Below are positions 19,644-28,245 of a stretch of DNA of 37,591 bases, one piece after another (within the stretch, counting starts at the first letter, position 1; each line of letters begins with the position of its first letter). This stretch comes from Ensifer aridi. GTDB taxonomy: Bacteria; Pseudomonadota; Alphaproteobacteria; Rhizobiales; Rhizobiaceae. The stretch is taken from positions 183,360-220,950 of the forward strand of contig NZ_LUAV01000004.1 of NCBI RefSeq assembly GCF_002078505.1. The letters run 5' to 3'. The notes under the pieces were generated by a model. That model had not been told where the DNA came from and ran no database searches. It was given only the letters and a program-made list of their open reading frames with translations. Position numbers and translations under genes: made by a program.

Positions 19644-20654
19644 ATGGCCTCATCCGCAGCAGCAAAATCCCCGATCACCATTCGCCTTTGCGGCCCGCGC
19701 GGCTTCTGCGCCGGCGTCGACCGGGCGATCCAGATCGTGGTGCTGGCGCTTAAGGAATTCGGCGCCCCGGTCTATGTCCGCCACGAGATCGTGCACAACC
19801 GCTATGTCGTCGAAGGGCTGGAAGCGAAGGGGGCAATCTTCGTCGAGGAGCTCGACGAGATTCCGCCCGAGCACCGCAAGCAGCCCGTCGTCTTCTCCGC
19901 CCATGGCGTGCCGAAGTCGGTTCCGGCCGATGCGGATCAGCGCAACCTTTTCTATCTCGACGCCACCTGTCCGCTCGTCTCGAAGGTGCACAAGCAGGCT
20001 ATGCGCCACCACCGGATGGGCCGCCATGTCGTGCTGATCGGCCATGCCGGCCACCCGGAGGTGATCGGCACCATGGGGCAATTGCCGGAGGGTGCGGTCT
20101 CTCTCATCGAGACGGTCGAGGACGCCGACGTCTATGTGCCGCCGGATCCGGATAATCTCGGCTTCGTAACGCAGACGACGCTGTCGGTGGACGATACCGC
20201 CGGAGTTATCAAGCGGCTGCATGAGCGCTTTCCCAACCTGACCGCGCCTGCCGCCGATTCGATCTGCTATGCCACGACGAACCGGCAGGAGGCGGTGAAG
20301 CAGGCCGCGCCCGGTTGCGATCTTTTCCTGATCGTCGGCGCTCCCAATTCATCGAATTCCAAGCGCCTCGTCGAAGTGGCACTGAGAGCCGGGGCGAAAA
20401 AAGCCGTTCTGGTACAGCGTGCGTCGGAGATCGATTGGGTGACGATGGGCGACATCTCAACCGTCGGGCTGTCGGCGGGCGCCTCGGCGCCGGAAGTGAT
20501 CGTCAACGAGATCATAGAAGCGTTCCGCGAACGCTACGACGCGGCGGTCGAGCTTGCCGACACGGTCGAGGAAAACGAGAACTTCCTCGTCAACCGCGAG
20601 CTCCGTCACGTCGAATTGACCGCGGCCGACATGGCCTTCGTGAACGGTGAATAG
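19644..20654 (+). CDS. ispH: 4-hydroxy-3-methylbut-2-enyl diphosphate reductase (IspH/LytB)
   Basis: 336 residues. An iron-sulfur enzyme making isopentenyl and dimethylallyl diphosphate in the last step of the MEP isoprenoid pathway. The three cluster-binding cysteines are visible in [24 protein letters not shown] and [12 protein letters not shown]. Substrate-binding motifs include [26 protein letters not shown] and the SSNSKRL segment. ATG 19644 gives the typical short lead [15 protein letters not shown]. The 131 nt between SURF1 and this gene shows no feature I can name. Isoprenoid supply also feeds heme O synthesis and quinones. Confidence 0.96.
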   Translation: MASSAAAKSPITIRLCGPRGFCAGVDRAIQIVVLALKEFGAPVYVRHEIVHNRYVVEGLEAKGAIFVEELDEIPPEHRKQPVVFSAHGVPKSVPADADQRNLFYLDATCPLVSKVHKQAMRHHRMGRHVVLIGHAGHPEVIGTMGQLPEGAVSLIETVEDADVYVPPDPDNLGFVTQTTLSVDDTAGVIKRLHERFPNLTAPAADSICYATTNRQEAVKQAAPGCDLFLIVGAPNSSNSKRLVEVALRAGAKKAVLVQRASEIDWVTMGDISTVGLSAGASAPEVIVNEIIEAFRERYDAAVELADTVEENENFLVNRELRHVELTAADMAFVNGE

Positions 20655-20723
20655 ACTGCGCGCGGTTTTCCGTCCGCATGCAGCTTAAATTTGTGAAATT
20701 TGCATTCTGGAAAGTATCGCGCC

Positions 20724-21704
20724 TTGGCAGTTTACACCGATATCTCGGAAGACGAGCTGATCCGTTTTCTCGCCGCCTACGATGTGGGGGCGCTGACCTC
20801 CTACAAGGGAATCGCCGAAGGCGTCGAGAATTCGAACTTCCTTCTCCACACCACCAAGGGCTCTTACATCCTTACGCTTTACGAGAAGCGGGTGAATGCC
20901 GACGATCTGCCGTTCTTTCTGGGCCTGATGCATCACCTTGCGGAAAGGGGGCTCTCCTGTCCGCTGCCACTGCCACGTGCCGACGGCAAGCTGCTCGGCA
21001 CGCTGTCGGGCCGGCCGGCCGCGGTGATTTCCTTTCTTGAAGGCATGTGGTTGAGAAAGCCCGAGGCGCAGCACTGCCGCGAAGTCGGCCGCGCCCTCGC
21101 TGAGATGCACGAGGCCGGCCAAGACTTTCCCCTGAAGCGCGCCAACGCGCTTTCGGTCGGCGGCTGGCGGCCGCTCTGGCGGAACTCCGAAGCCCGCGCC
21201 GATAAGGTTCAAGCCGGGCTCCGAGAGGAGATCGCTGCGGAGCTCGCCTATCTCGAAGAGCATTGGCCGAAGGCATTGCCAGAGGGGGTCATTCATGCGG
21301 ATCTTTTCCCGGATAACGTCTTCTTCCTCGGCGACCGCCTCTCCGGCCTGATCGACTTCTACTTCGCCTGCAACGATTTCCTCGCCTACGACGTCGCCGT
21401 ATGCCTGAACTCCTGGTGCTTCGAGAAGAACGGCTCCTACAACATCACCAAGGGGATGGCGCTGCTTTCAGGCTACGAAAGCGTGCGGAAATTGACCGCT
21501 GAGGAGGTGGCGGCTCTGCCGCTTCTCGCCCGCGGCTCGGCGCTGCGCTTCTTCCTGACACGCCTCTATGACTGGCTGACGACGCCGCCGGGGGCTCTGG
21601 TGGTCAAGAAGGACCCGCTCGAATATCTGACCAAGCTCCGCTTCCATCGCGCCATCGTCTCAAGCGCCGAATACGGGCTCAGGCGCCAAGAGGCATCGGT
21701 ATGA
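20724..21704 (+). CDS. thrB: Homoserine kinase (ThrB type II, aminoglycoside-phosphotransferase fold)
   Basis: 326 residues. Phosphorylates homoserine to O-phosphohomoserine, the substrate of threonine synthase encoded at 29563 on the other strand. It is not the GHMP-type ThrB of enteric bacteria but the APH/choline-kinase fold type: the catalytic loop [13 protein letters not shown] and the metal-binding [15 protein letters not shown] are visible. The N-terminus ([15 protein letters not shown]) matches rhizobial ThrB if translation starts at TTG 20724 behind GGAAAG; an upstream start at 20700 would add eight unrelated residues. It overlaps rnhA by 4 nt (ATGA). Confidence 0.93.
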   Translation: MAVYTDISEDELIRFLAAYDVGALTSYKGIAEGVENSNFLLHTTKGSYILTLYEKRVNADDLPFFLGLMHHLAERGLSCPLPLPRADGKLLGTLSGRPAAVISFLEGMWLRKPEAQHCREVGRALAEMHEAGQDFPLKRANALSVGGWRPLWRNSEARADKVQAGLREEIAAELAYLEEHWPKALPEGVIHADLFPDNVFFLGDRLSGLIDFYFACNDFLAYDVAVCLNSWCFEKNGSYNITKGMALLSGYESVRKLTAEEVAALPLLARGSALRFFLTRLYDWLTTPPGALVVKKDPLEYLTKLRFHRAIVSSAEYGLRRQEASV

Positions 21705-22162
21705 AGCACGTCGATATCTTCACCGACGGCGCCTGCTCGGGAAATCCGGGGCCGGGCGGTTGGGGAGCGGTGCTTCGCTACGGTGACGTCGAGAAGGAAA
21801 TGTGCGGAGGCGAGGCGGAGACCACCAACAACCGCATGGAGCTGCTCGCCGCAATCTCGGCGCTGAACGCGCTGAAAGAGCCTTGCGAGGTCGACCTCCA
21901 CACCGACAGCAAATATGTGATGGACGGCATCTCCAAATGGATTCACGGCTGGAAGCGGAACGGCTGGAAGACCGGCGACAGAAAACCGGTGAAGAACGGC
22001 GAGCTATGGCAGGCGCTGGATGAGGCGAGAAGCCGTCATCAGGTGACCTGGCACTGGGTCAAGGGCCACGCCGGCCACCCCGAGAACGAACGCGCCGACG
22101 AGCTCGCGCGCAAGGGCATGGAGCCTTTCAAGAAAGCGCGCCGCACGGATGCCGTCAAATAG
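21701..22162 (+). CDS. rnhA: Ribonuclease HI
   Basis: 153 residues. Cleaves the RNA strand of RNA-DNA hybrids, removing primers and R-loops. All four catalytic acidic residues are visible: D9 in [12 protein letters not shown], the glutamate in [10 protein letters not shown], the aspartate in LHTDSKYV and that in [18 protein letters not shown] supplies the conserved histidine loop. The start overlaps the thrB stop by 4 nt (ATGA), so the two are coupled; a terminator follows immediately. Confidence 0.97.
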   Translation: MKHVDIFTDGACSGNPGPGGWGAVLRYGDVEKEMCGGEAETTNNRMELLAAISALNALKEPCEVDLHTDSKYVMDGISKWIHGWKRNGWKTGDRKPVKNGELWQALDEARSRHQVTWHWVKGHAGHPENERADELARKGMEPFKKARRTDAVK

Positions 22163-22190
22163 AAACGGGCGCAATGGCCCGTTTCATTTC
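22162..22190 (+). terminator. Intrinsic terminator after rnhA
   Basis: GAAACGGGC (22162-22170) and GCCCGTTTC (22177-22185) form a perfect 9-bp stem with a 6-nt loop, followed by ATTTC. It starts at the rnhA stop codon and can also act for the convergent peroxiredoxin gene. Confidence 0.75.
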
Positions 22191-22228
22191 TCTGGCTATC
22201 GGAACAATACGTGTGGATGCGACGCGCT

Positions 22229-22717
22229 CTAGCTCAGCTGCTCCAGCATCGTGGCAGCACCGGAATAGATCGCTTGGCTCGGGAGATCCTCGACGTTCAA
22301 CGCCTTCACGATGCCATCCTCGACCAGCATCGAATAGCGCTTGGAGCGAATGCCGAGCGTTCCGGCCGAGAGGTCGATATCCATGCCGATCGCCTTGGTG
22401 AAAGCGGCGTTCCAGTCGGAAAGGAAATGAATCTTGCCCATGCCGCCGGAGGACGTCGCCCAGGCGCCCATCACATGCAGGTCGTTGACGGCGACCACTG
22501 CAATGTCGTCGACGCCGCGGGCCAGAATGGCGTCGCGGTTTTCGAGATAGCCGGGAAGATGGTTGAGCGAACAGGTCGGCGTGAAGGCCCCCGGCACAGC
22601 GAAAAGCACCACGCGCTTGCCCTTGAATAGCTGGTCGGTGGTCACCTCGACCGGGCCGTCAGCGGTCTTCTCCTTGAAGGTTGCGTTGGGCAGCTTGTCT
22701 CCGACAGCAATGGTCAC
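22229..22717 (-). CDS. Peroxiredoxin of the Prx5 type
   Basis: 162 residues. Reduces hydrogen peroxide and organic hydroperoxides with a thiol donor. The peroxidatic cysteine is C49 in VPGAFTPTCS, with NHLPGY following, and RSKRYSMLVEDGIV near the C-terminus is typical. It is the only cysteine in the protein, so there is no internal resolving cysteine and the enzyme would work as a 1-Cys type with an external reductant. Monocistronic; it converges on rnhA. Confidence 0.9.
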   Translation of the reverse strand: MTIAVGDKLPNATFKEKTADGPVEVTTDQLFKGKRVVLFAVPGAFTPTCSLNHLPGYLENRDAILARGVDDIAVVAVNDLHVMGAWATSSGGMGKIHFLSDWNAAFTKAIGMDIDLSAGTLGIRSKRYSMLVEDGIVKALNVEDLPSQAIYSGAATMLEQLS

Positions 22718-22795
22718 GGGTTTTCTCCTCGATGTTCTCCGGGGTTGGCGCCGATGTTAGCGGCACCCGCCTGTGGGGGGGACTATAGGGGCGCG

Positions 22796-23641
22796 TCAAT
22801 CAAAGGCAAGCGTCGTTTCCATGCTGCGCCCGCCGGCGCGAACGGTGAGTGCGATGGCTTTTCCCGCGATGCGCTTGTCTTTGCCGGAGAGTTTCACCGG
22901 AATTTCGGCCCGGCGCTCCACGCCCGGTCCGCCGAGGACCGGCTTGCCGAAGAAAATCCCGGGAGGGCCGGAGAGAAACAGGTCCACTGGTCCGCCACCG
23001 GCGGCCTTAGGCAATCGAAGATCGAGATGAATCATGCGCGCCGCGGCATCGAAGCTCGCCTTCGTCACCCGGAAATCGTCGGACGGCGCCTCCGGAAGTG
23101 CGGCAACCGCCTTGTCTATGCGTGCGCCGTCTAACGGGTTGTCGAAGCCGCCGCTTTTGAGAGCGAGGTTCAGCTCGCCCTGTACGGGGATGCAGATGTC
23201 CTCGCAGATGCCCAGAAAGACGGAGGCCCGGATCGCGAGGTCGCCGCCGTTGGCGACCCTCTTCAGCTCAAGCGGGAAGGCGACAGGCTGGTCATATCCG
23301 GCATAGCGCCCCGGCCCTTCGCCGAACGTCTTCGGTGCAGGGAAGCGGATTGCTTTCAGAATGACGCCACCCGATGGATCGAGGGTCACCTGCGGCGGTA
23401 TGCCGCTTGCTCCCGGATCCCGCCAATAGGTCTTCCAGCCAGGCTTGAGCCGGACTTCGAGAATGGCGGGGATGGAGCCGTCCGGCCTTGGCTGCGACGC
23501 GACGATGCGTACGGTCCCGCCGGGTGAGGTCACCCATTCGCTGGTCGCTCCATGGGAGGGGGCCGGCAAAAGAAATGCAACGAGAGGGGTTGCCGTCGCG
23601 ATGCACTGGGCCATCTTCATGAGGGGCGGGCGGTTGGTCAT
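22796..23641 (-). CDS. Periplasmic DsbD/ScsB-type N-terminal domain protein
   Basis: 281 residues. A signal peptide (KMAQCIATATPLVAFLLPAPSHGA) is followed by a region like the N-terminal periplasmic domain of DsbD/ScsB disulfide reductases: VRLKPGWKTYWRDPGASGIPPQVTLD, YAGYDQPVAFPLELK, and a cysteine pair in FLGICEDICIPVQGE (C-x3-C). The membrane DsbD core and C-terminal thioredoxin domain of full-length DsbD are absent, so it needs a partner to receive electrons. Likely roles are thiol-disulfide exchange or copper stress, but these are inferred. The start at 23641 has a weak ribosome site. Confidence 0.78.
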   Translation of the reverse strand: MTNRPPLMKMAQCIATATPLVAFLLPAPSHGATSEWVTSPGGTVRIVASQPRPDGSIPAILEVRLKPGWKTYWRDPGASGIPPQVTLDPSGGVILKAIRFPAPKTFGEGPGRYAGYDQPVAFPLELKRVANGGDLAIRASVFLGICEDICIPVQGELNLALKSGGFDNPLDGARIDKAVAALPEAPSDDFRVTKASFDAAARMIHLDLRLPKAAGGGPVDLFLSGPPGIFFGKPVLGGPGVERRAEIPVKLSGKDKRIAGKAIALTVRAGGRSMETTLAFD

Positions 23642-23908
23642 AGCTCAAGCAGTATAGCGTTTCACCTTCGGTCTCCAGCCGCCGTGATGCGTCGCCGCGA
23701 TCATAATTACTTGATCGGCGGCCACGCGCGAAGTCGAAAACAAGGGCGCAACCGCTTTGTGGCGGCGCCGGCATACGGAAACCGGATCGCAAATCTGGGG
23801 GCTTGCAGCCCCGAATTCATCGCGAGCAAGCGTCGCGCGTGCAAAATTCCGCGACCGCCACGTAGAGGCGCTTTTCATTTCGTCGTGAATTGGTAGGCTA
23901 TCTTCATT

Positions 23909-24514
23909 ATGGCGACAAAGGCACTGCATACGACCCGCGAGCGTGGCTTCCTTGACGGTCAATTCCTGATCGCCATGCCGGGCATGTTCGATGCCAATTT
24001 TGCCCGAACGGTCATTTTCGTCTGCGCCCATTCCGAAGATGGGGCGATGGGCTTCGTGCTGAACCGCCCGCAACGGTTGACTTTCCCGGACGTGCTCTTG
24101 CACCTGCAGCTTCTCGATCCCGATGAAGCGATCCGCCTGCCGGCGACGGCGCGCGAGTTCCAGATACAGGCAGGCGGCCCCGTCGAGACGGGGCGAGGCT
24201 TCGTCTTGCATACGGACGATTACTTGAGCGACTCGAGCATTCCCGTCAGCGACGACATCTGCCTCACCGCGACGCTCGACATCGTGAGGGCTATCTCCCG
24301 TGGCGAGGGGCCGCACAAGGCGACCATGCTGCTCGGCTATGCCGGCTGGGGGCCAGGCCAGCTCGAGGCCGAGATCGCCCAGAACGGCTGGCTGACCTGC
24401 CCGGCGCGCGAGGAGCTGATCTTCAGCCGGAACCTCGATGAGAAATACGACCGGGCCTTGGCACTGATGGGCGTCAGCTCGGCCATGCTTTCCACCGATT
24501 CCGGCCACGCCTAA
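23909..24514 (+). CDS. YqgE/AlgH family protein (UPF0301)
   Basis: 201 residues of the UPF0301/DUF179 family. Characteristic blocks are [54 protein letters not shown] and [20 protein letters not shown]. AlgH was linked to alginate regulation in Pseudomonas, but the molecular function remains unknown; the protein is cytoplasmic. The 267 nt upstream separate it from the divergent DsbD-like gene and hold no gene I can support. It converges on the GGDEF/EAL gene with a 26-nt gap. Confidence 0.9.
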   Translation: MATKALHTTRERGFLDGQFLIAMPGMFDANFARTVIFVCAHSEDGAMGFVLNRPQRLTFPDVLLHLQLLDPDEAIRLPATAREFQIQAGGPVETGRGFVLHTDDYLSDSSIPVSDDICLTATLDIVRAISRGEGPHKATMLLGYAGWGPGQLEAEIAQNGWLTCPAREELIFSRNLDEKYDRALALMGVSSAMLSTDSGHA

Positions 24515-24540
24515 GCCGTCGTCGGTCGCCGGTTTCCGCC

Positions 24541-27453
24541 TCAGGCTCTCTTCATCAACGGAAATCGCTCCTTCAGGAGCCGCAGGATCGAATCCGACCC
24601 GACCGGCGGCCCGAAGAGGAAGCTCTGGCCGTAGTCGCAGCCCATCTGCGAAAGCTGAACCGCATCCTCCTCGGATTCGATGCCTTCGGCGACCACCTGC
24701 ATGTCGAGCTCGCGCGCCATGGTGATCACAGAGCGCAACACCACGCCGCGCCTGTCGCTCGGATCGCGCACCAGCGCCTTGTCGATCTTGATCGTGTCGA
24801 AGGGGAAGCGGGTGAGATAGGAGAGCGATGAATAGCCGGTGCCGAAATCGTCGAGGGCCAGCCGCAACCCGGCTTGACGGAGCTTTTCGAGTACGAGCCT
24901 AGCCTGCTCCGGGTTTTCCATCACCAGCGACTCCGTCAGTTCCATCCTGACCTTCGCCGGATCGCAGCGGTTCTTGTTGAGGATCGCGCGCACGTCGTCA
25001 TAAAGCTCATTGTTCAAAAGCTGCGCGCTCGACAGGTTGACCGAGATGAAGATCGGCAGTTCCCCGGTCTGCATCTGCCAGTCCGAGAGGTCGCTCGTCG
25101 CCTTGTCGAAAGCGAACATGCCGAGCTGGTTTATGATGTCGGAATTCTCGGCGATCGGGATGAACTCGGTCGGCGAGATATTGCCGCGCTTCGGATGATC
25201 CCAGCGCATGAGCGCCTCGAAGCCCGCGATCTCGGCATCGCTCAAGCGGACGATCGGCTGGTAGACGAGGGAAAGCTCCTTGCGTTCGATCGCCCGCTTC
25301 AGATCCGCTTCGAGCTGGAGCCGATCCGAGCTCGACGTCCGGAAGGCCGGGCGGAACGGCTCGACCCGGTTTCCGCCCGCTTTCTTGGCGCGGAACATCG
25401 CGAGTTCGGCGTCATCGAGCAGTCCGGCGGCGCTCTGCTCCTGATCGAGCCAGGAAACGAGGCCGATCGACGCGGTCAGGTTGATTTCGCGATTGCCGTA
25501 GTTGAGCGGAACCATGATCGCCTTGCTGACGGCATCGGCGAAGTCGGCGATCTTTGCCGGATCGCGCTCGGACATGAGGATCAGTCCGAACTGGTCGCCA
25601 CCGAGGCGGGCGAGCGTGTCCTGCGGACGCAGGAGCCGGCGCAGGCGGCGCGTAAGCGCGATGAGGATATTGTCACCGGCCGCAACGCCAAGCATATCAT
25701 TGACCTGCTTGTAACGATCGATGTCGATCGCGAGCACCGTCGGCCTCATGGCGTTGGTGCTGTCGGACATCAACAGGATCGCCTGCAGCCGGTCGAGGAA
25801 GACCTGCCGGTTAGGCAGGCCGGTCAGGTTGTCGAGGAGCGCATTGTGCAGGAGCCTCTCGACCGAATTGCGCTGTTCGGTGATGTCGACGATGGTGCCG
25901 ACGCAGCGGATGATCTCGCCGTTGGCGCCGAGCACCGGCCGTGCCCGGATCGAGAGCCAGTGATAATGGCCGTCCTCCGCGCGCACGCGGAATTCGTGGT
26001 TCAGCCGGCCGCGCCGGTGTTCGAGCAACACGTCGAGCGTCGCCCGGAACCGATCGCGGTCGTCGGGATGCAGCCGCGGCACCCAGTTGCGGACGGGGCC
26101 GTTCATGGTGCCGAGCGAGAGGCCGAGCTGGTGCGAAATGTCGGGTATGGTGACGACGCGGTCGCGCGCCACGTCCCAATCCCAGACGGTGTCGCCCGAG
26201 CCGGTCAATGCCAGCGCCTGTCGCTCGAGATCGGAGAACAGGCCTTGCTGGTAGGCGCCACCGGCAAAGGCGTGCTGCATGACGGTGAAGCCGATCAGCA
26301 GCACGATGAGCACGAGACCGCCGCCGAGCGCCGGCTGGACGATATCGTTGGCCAGTTGACCGGTAACGGCGAGCCACGCGCCGAACAACCAGACGAGGAT
26401 CAACAGCCAGGCAGGGACAAGCAGGATGGCGCGGTCGTAGCGGTTGAAGCCGAGATAGGCGATGAGCACGATGCCGACGGTTGCCGTCAGTGCGAAGGAC
26501 AGGCGGGCGATGCCGGAGGCGATCGCCGGATCGTAGACCGCGACCCCGAAGAGCAGCCCCAGCCCGAGAATCCAGGCGAGCGTCGCATAGCCGAGATGCT
26601 GGTGCCAGCGATTGAGGTTGAGATAGGTGAAAAGGAAAACGACGAGGCCCGCTGCCAGGAAGACTTCCGTTCCCGCCCGCCATATTCGCTCGTCGTCGGC
26701 CGTCACGCTGATGAGCTTCGACAGAAAGCCGAAATCGACACAGATATAGGCAAGCACGGCCCAGGCGAGTGCGGCCGTCGCGGGCAGCATCGAGGTGCCC
26801 TTGACGACGAAGAGAATGGTCAGGAACACCGCGAGAAGGCCGGCGATCCCGAGCACGATGCCGCGATAGAGCGTGAAGGCATTGACCGTGTCCTTGTAGG
26901 CGTCGGGCTGCCAGAGATAGATTTGCGGCAGTTCCGGCGTCTGGAGCTCGGCAACGAAGGTGATGACCGCGCCGGGGTTGAGCGTGATCCGGAAGACGTC
27001 CGCCTCGTCGCTTGGCTGCCGGTCGAGCGCGAAGCCTTCGCTCGGCGTGATCGAGAGGACGCGCTGCGAGCCGAGGTCCGGCCAGAAGAGCTTGGAATTG
27101 ACCAGCCGGAAATGCGGGGCGACGATGACGCGCTCGAGCTGCTCTTCCGAGACATTGGCAAGCGCGAAAACGGCCCAGTCGCCTTGATGATGTTCCGTGC
27201 TCGAGCGCACTTCGATGCGGCGCACGATGCCGTCCGTGCCGGGGGCGGTCGAGACCTGAAACGCATCGCCCCTGCCGCTGTAGATCTCCGTCGTCGCGGT
27301 GAGGTCGAGCGCCGTGTCCTCACGCGAAATCTTCACCGGCTCGAGCGCATGCGCGACCCCGCCGGCGAGGCCGAGGACGAAGACGACGAGTGCGACCAGA
27401 AACGCCGCCAGCCTTGCGGCTGGCCATGCGAACGGCTTCAGGTTCAGGGGCAT
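24541..27453 (-). CDS. Membrane GGDEF/EAL protein with degenerate GGDQF cyclase signature
   Basis: 970 residues. A signal sequence or first helix (about 8-35) is followed by a periplasmic beta-rich sensor region (about 36-205), several membrane helices (about 210-410, a 7TMR-like block), PAS (about 435-555), GGDEF (about 560-720) and EAL (about 735-965). The cyclase signature at residues 618-622 reads GGDQF: glutamate is replaced by glutamine (codon CAG at 25591-25593), so cyclase activity is doubtful. The RxxD inhibitory site before it is intact (RPQD). EAL residues look complete: FEALMRW, NLSS, ELTES, DDFGTG, KIDK, AEGIE, CDYGQSFLFGPP. It is probably a c-di-GMP phosphodiesterase. The start ATG shares a base with the GNAT stop (TGATG). 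Confidence 0.88.
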   Translation of the reverse strand: MPLNLKPFAWPAARLAAFLVALVVFVLGLAGGVAHALEPVKISREDTALDLTATTEIYSGRGDAFQVSTAPGTDGIVRRIEVRSSTEHHQGDWAVFALANVSEEQLERVIVAPHFRLVNSKLFWPDLGSQRVLSITPSEGFALDRQPSDEADVFRITLNPGAVITFVAELQTPELPQIYLWQPDAYKDTVNAFTLYRGIVLGIAGLLAVFLTILFVVKGTSMLPATAALAWAVLAYICVDFGFLSKLISVTADDERIWRAGTEVFLAAGLVVFLFTYLNLNRWHQHLGYATLAWILGLGLLFGVAVYDPAIASGIARLSFALTATVGIVLIAYLGFNRYDRAILLVPAWLLILVWLFGAWLAVTGQLANDIVQPALGGGLVLIVLLIGFTVMQHAFAGGAYQQGLFSDLERQALALTGSGDTVWDWDVARDRVVTIPDISHQLGLSLGTMNGPVRNWVPRLHPDDRDRFRATLDVLLEHRRGRLNHEFRVRAEDGHYHWLSIRARPVLGANGEIIRCVGTIVDITEQRNSVERLLHNALLDNLTGLPNRQVFLDRLQAILLMSDSTNAMRPTVLAIDIDRYKQVNDMLGVAAGDNILIALTRRLRRLLRPQDTLARLGGDQFGLILMSERDPAKIADFADAVSKAIMVPLNYGNREINLTASIGLVSWLDQEQSAAGLLDDAELAMFRAKKAGGNRVEPFRPAFRTSSSDRLQLEADLKRAIERKELSLVYQPIVRLSDAEIAGFEALMRWDHPKRGNISPTEFIPIAENSDIINQLGMFAFDKATSDLSDWQMQTGELPIFISVNLSSAQLLNNELYDDVRAILNKNRCDPAKVRMELTESLVMENPEQARLVLEKLRQAGLRLALDDFGTGYSSLSYLTRFPFDTIKIDKALVRDPSDRRGVVLRSVITMARELDMQVVAEGIESEEDAVQLSQMGCDYGQSFLFGPPVGSDSILRLLKERFPLMKRA

Positions 27454-28064
27454 CAAAGGGGCATATTCCTGTTCGGTACGGCATCGACGGACAAGAGGGA
27501 GAACATCAGATGATCCCGCCACTGCCCGTTTATCTTCAAGTACTGTCTCAAATAGCCTTCACGCTCAAAGCCGGCCTTTTCAAGGAGCCGGATGCTCCGT
27601 GTATTTTCTGGAATACAGGCTGCCTCGATACGGTGCAACTCGAGCACCGTAAAGATATAGGGGATCGTCAGCTTCAGCGCCTCGTACATATGGCCCTGAC
27701 CGGCATATTTCTGGCCCATCCAGTAGCCGATCATGCAGTTCAGCGCGGCACCGCGGCGAATGTGACCAATGGTGAGACCGCCGAGCAGCGTCTCGTCCGG
27801 CCTGCGGAAGAGGAAGAGCGGCACGGCCTGGCCGGAGGCATATTCCTGCTCATTGCGAATGACGCGGCTGCGAAAGGCGCTCTCGGTCATTTCATCGGCG
27901 CGCCAGGTCGGCTCCCAGGGCTCCAGGAAGGCACGGCTTTCGCTGCGCAACTGATACCATTGCCGATAATCGGCGTAGCGGGGAAGCCGGAGCATATAGT
28001 GCTGATTGGCGATCTCGACCGTCTCCGGCTGCCGCGACAGGAACCGAAAAACCGATCGTGTCAT
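27453..28064 (-). CDS. GNAT family N-acetyltransferase (RimJ/RimL-like)
   Basis: 203 residues. The GNAT fold transfers acetyl from acetyl-CoA to an amine; RimJ/RimL members act on N-termini of ribosomal proteins, though many homologues modify other amines. The acetyl-CoA region MGQKYAGQGHMYEALKL (G-x-G-x-G/A-like loop) and the C-terminal ELHRIEAACIPENTRSIRLLEKAGFEREGYLR block are clear. Its stop overlaps the start of the GGDEF/EAL gene by one base, indicating translational coupling. The preceding gene, the M16 peptidase, is 181 nt away. Confidence 0.88.
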   Translation of the reverse strand: MTRSVFRFLSRQPETVEIANQHYMLRLPRYADYRQWYQLRSESRAFLEPWEPTWRADEMTESAFRSRVIRNEQEYASGQAVPLFLFRRPDETLLGGLTIGHIRRGAALNCMIGYWMGQKYAGQGHMYEALKLTIPYIFTVLELHRIEAACIPENTRSIRLLEKAGFEREGYLRQYLKINGQWRDHLMFSLLSVDAVPNRNMPL

Positions 28065-28157
28065 ATACGCCTCCAGGCCAGTACCGCGGGCAACAGGCGC
28101 CGCCGTTCAGTCGAGCCGAGGACGCTGTCTCATTGCGAAACCTTGCACAAGTTTACG

Positions 28158-28181
28158 CTCAAATCGAATCCGATTTTTGAG
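28158..28181. other. Imperfect hairpin between M16 peptidase and GNAT genes
   Basis: CTCAAATCG (28158-28166) and CGATTTTTGAG (28171-28181) form an imperfect inverted repeat with a two-base bulge. Read on the minus strand it lies after the M16 gene stop. It could be a weak terminator or processing site; it resembles the ATCG-core hairpins elsewhere in the window but lacks their flanks. Confidence 0.35.
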
Positions 28182-28245
28182 AAATCGTGAGGGGAACGCA
28201 GGGCTTGGGCGCGGCCGTGGCGAAGCCTCAACGGCAATCTGCGTG

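Noticed and set aside
24874..27513. A very long open frame (879 codons) on the plus strand antisense to the GGDEF/EAL gene
   Set aside because: It is the mirror of a strongly supported gene in GC-rich DNA. Its translation is rich in Asp, Glu, Arg and Gln, with no recognisable domain.
27453..27522. Longer N-terminus for the GGDQF/EAL protein starting at 27522
   Set aside because: It would overlap the GNAT gene by 70 bases and put 23 unrelated residues before the signal sequence; the TGATG-coupled ATG at 27453 is better.
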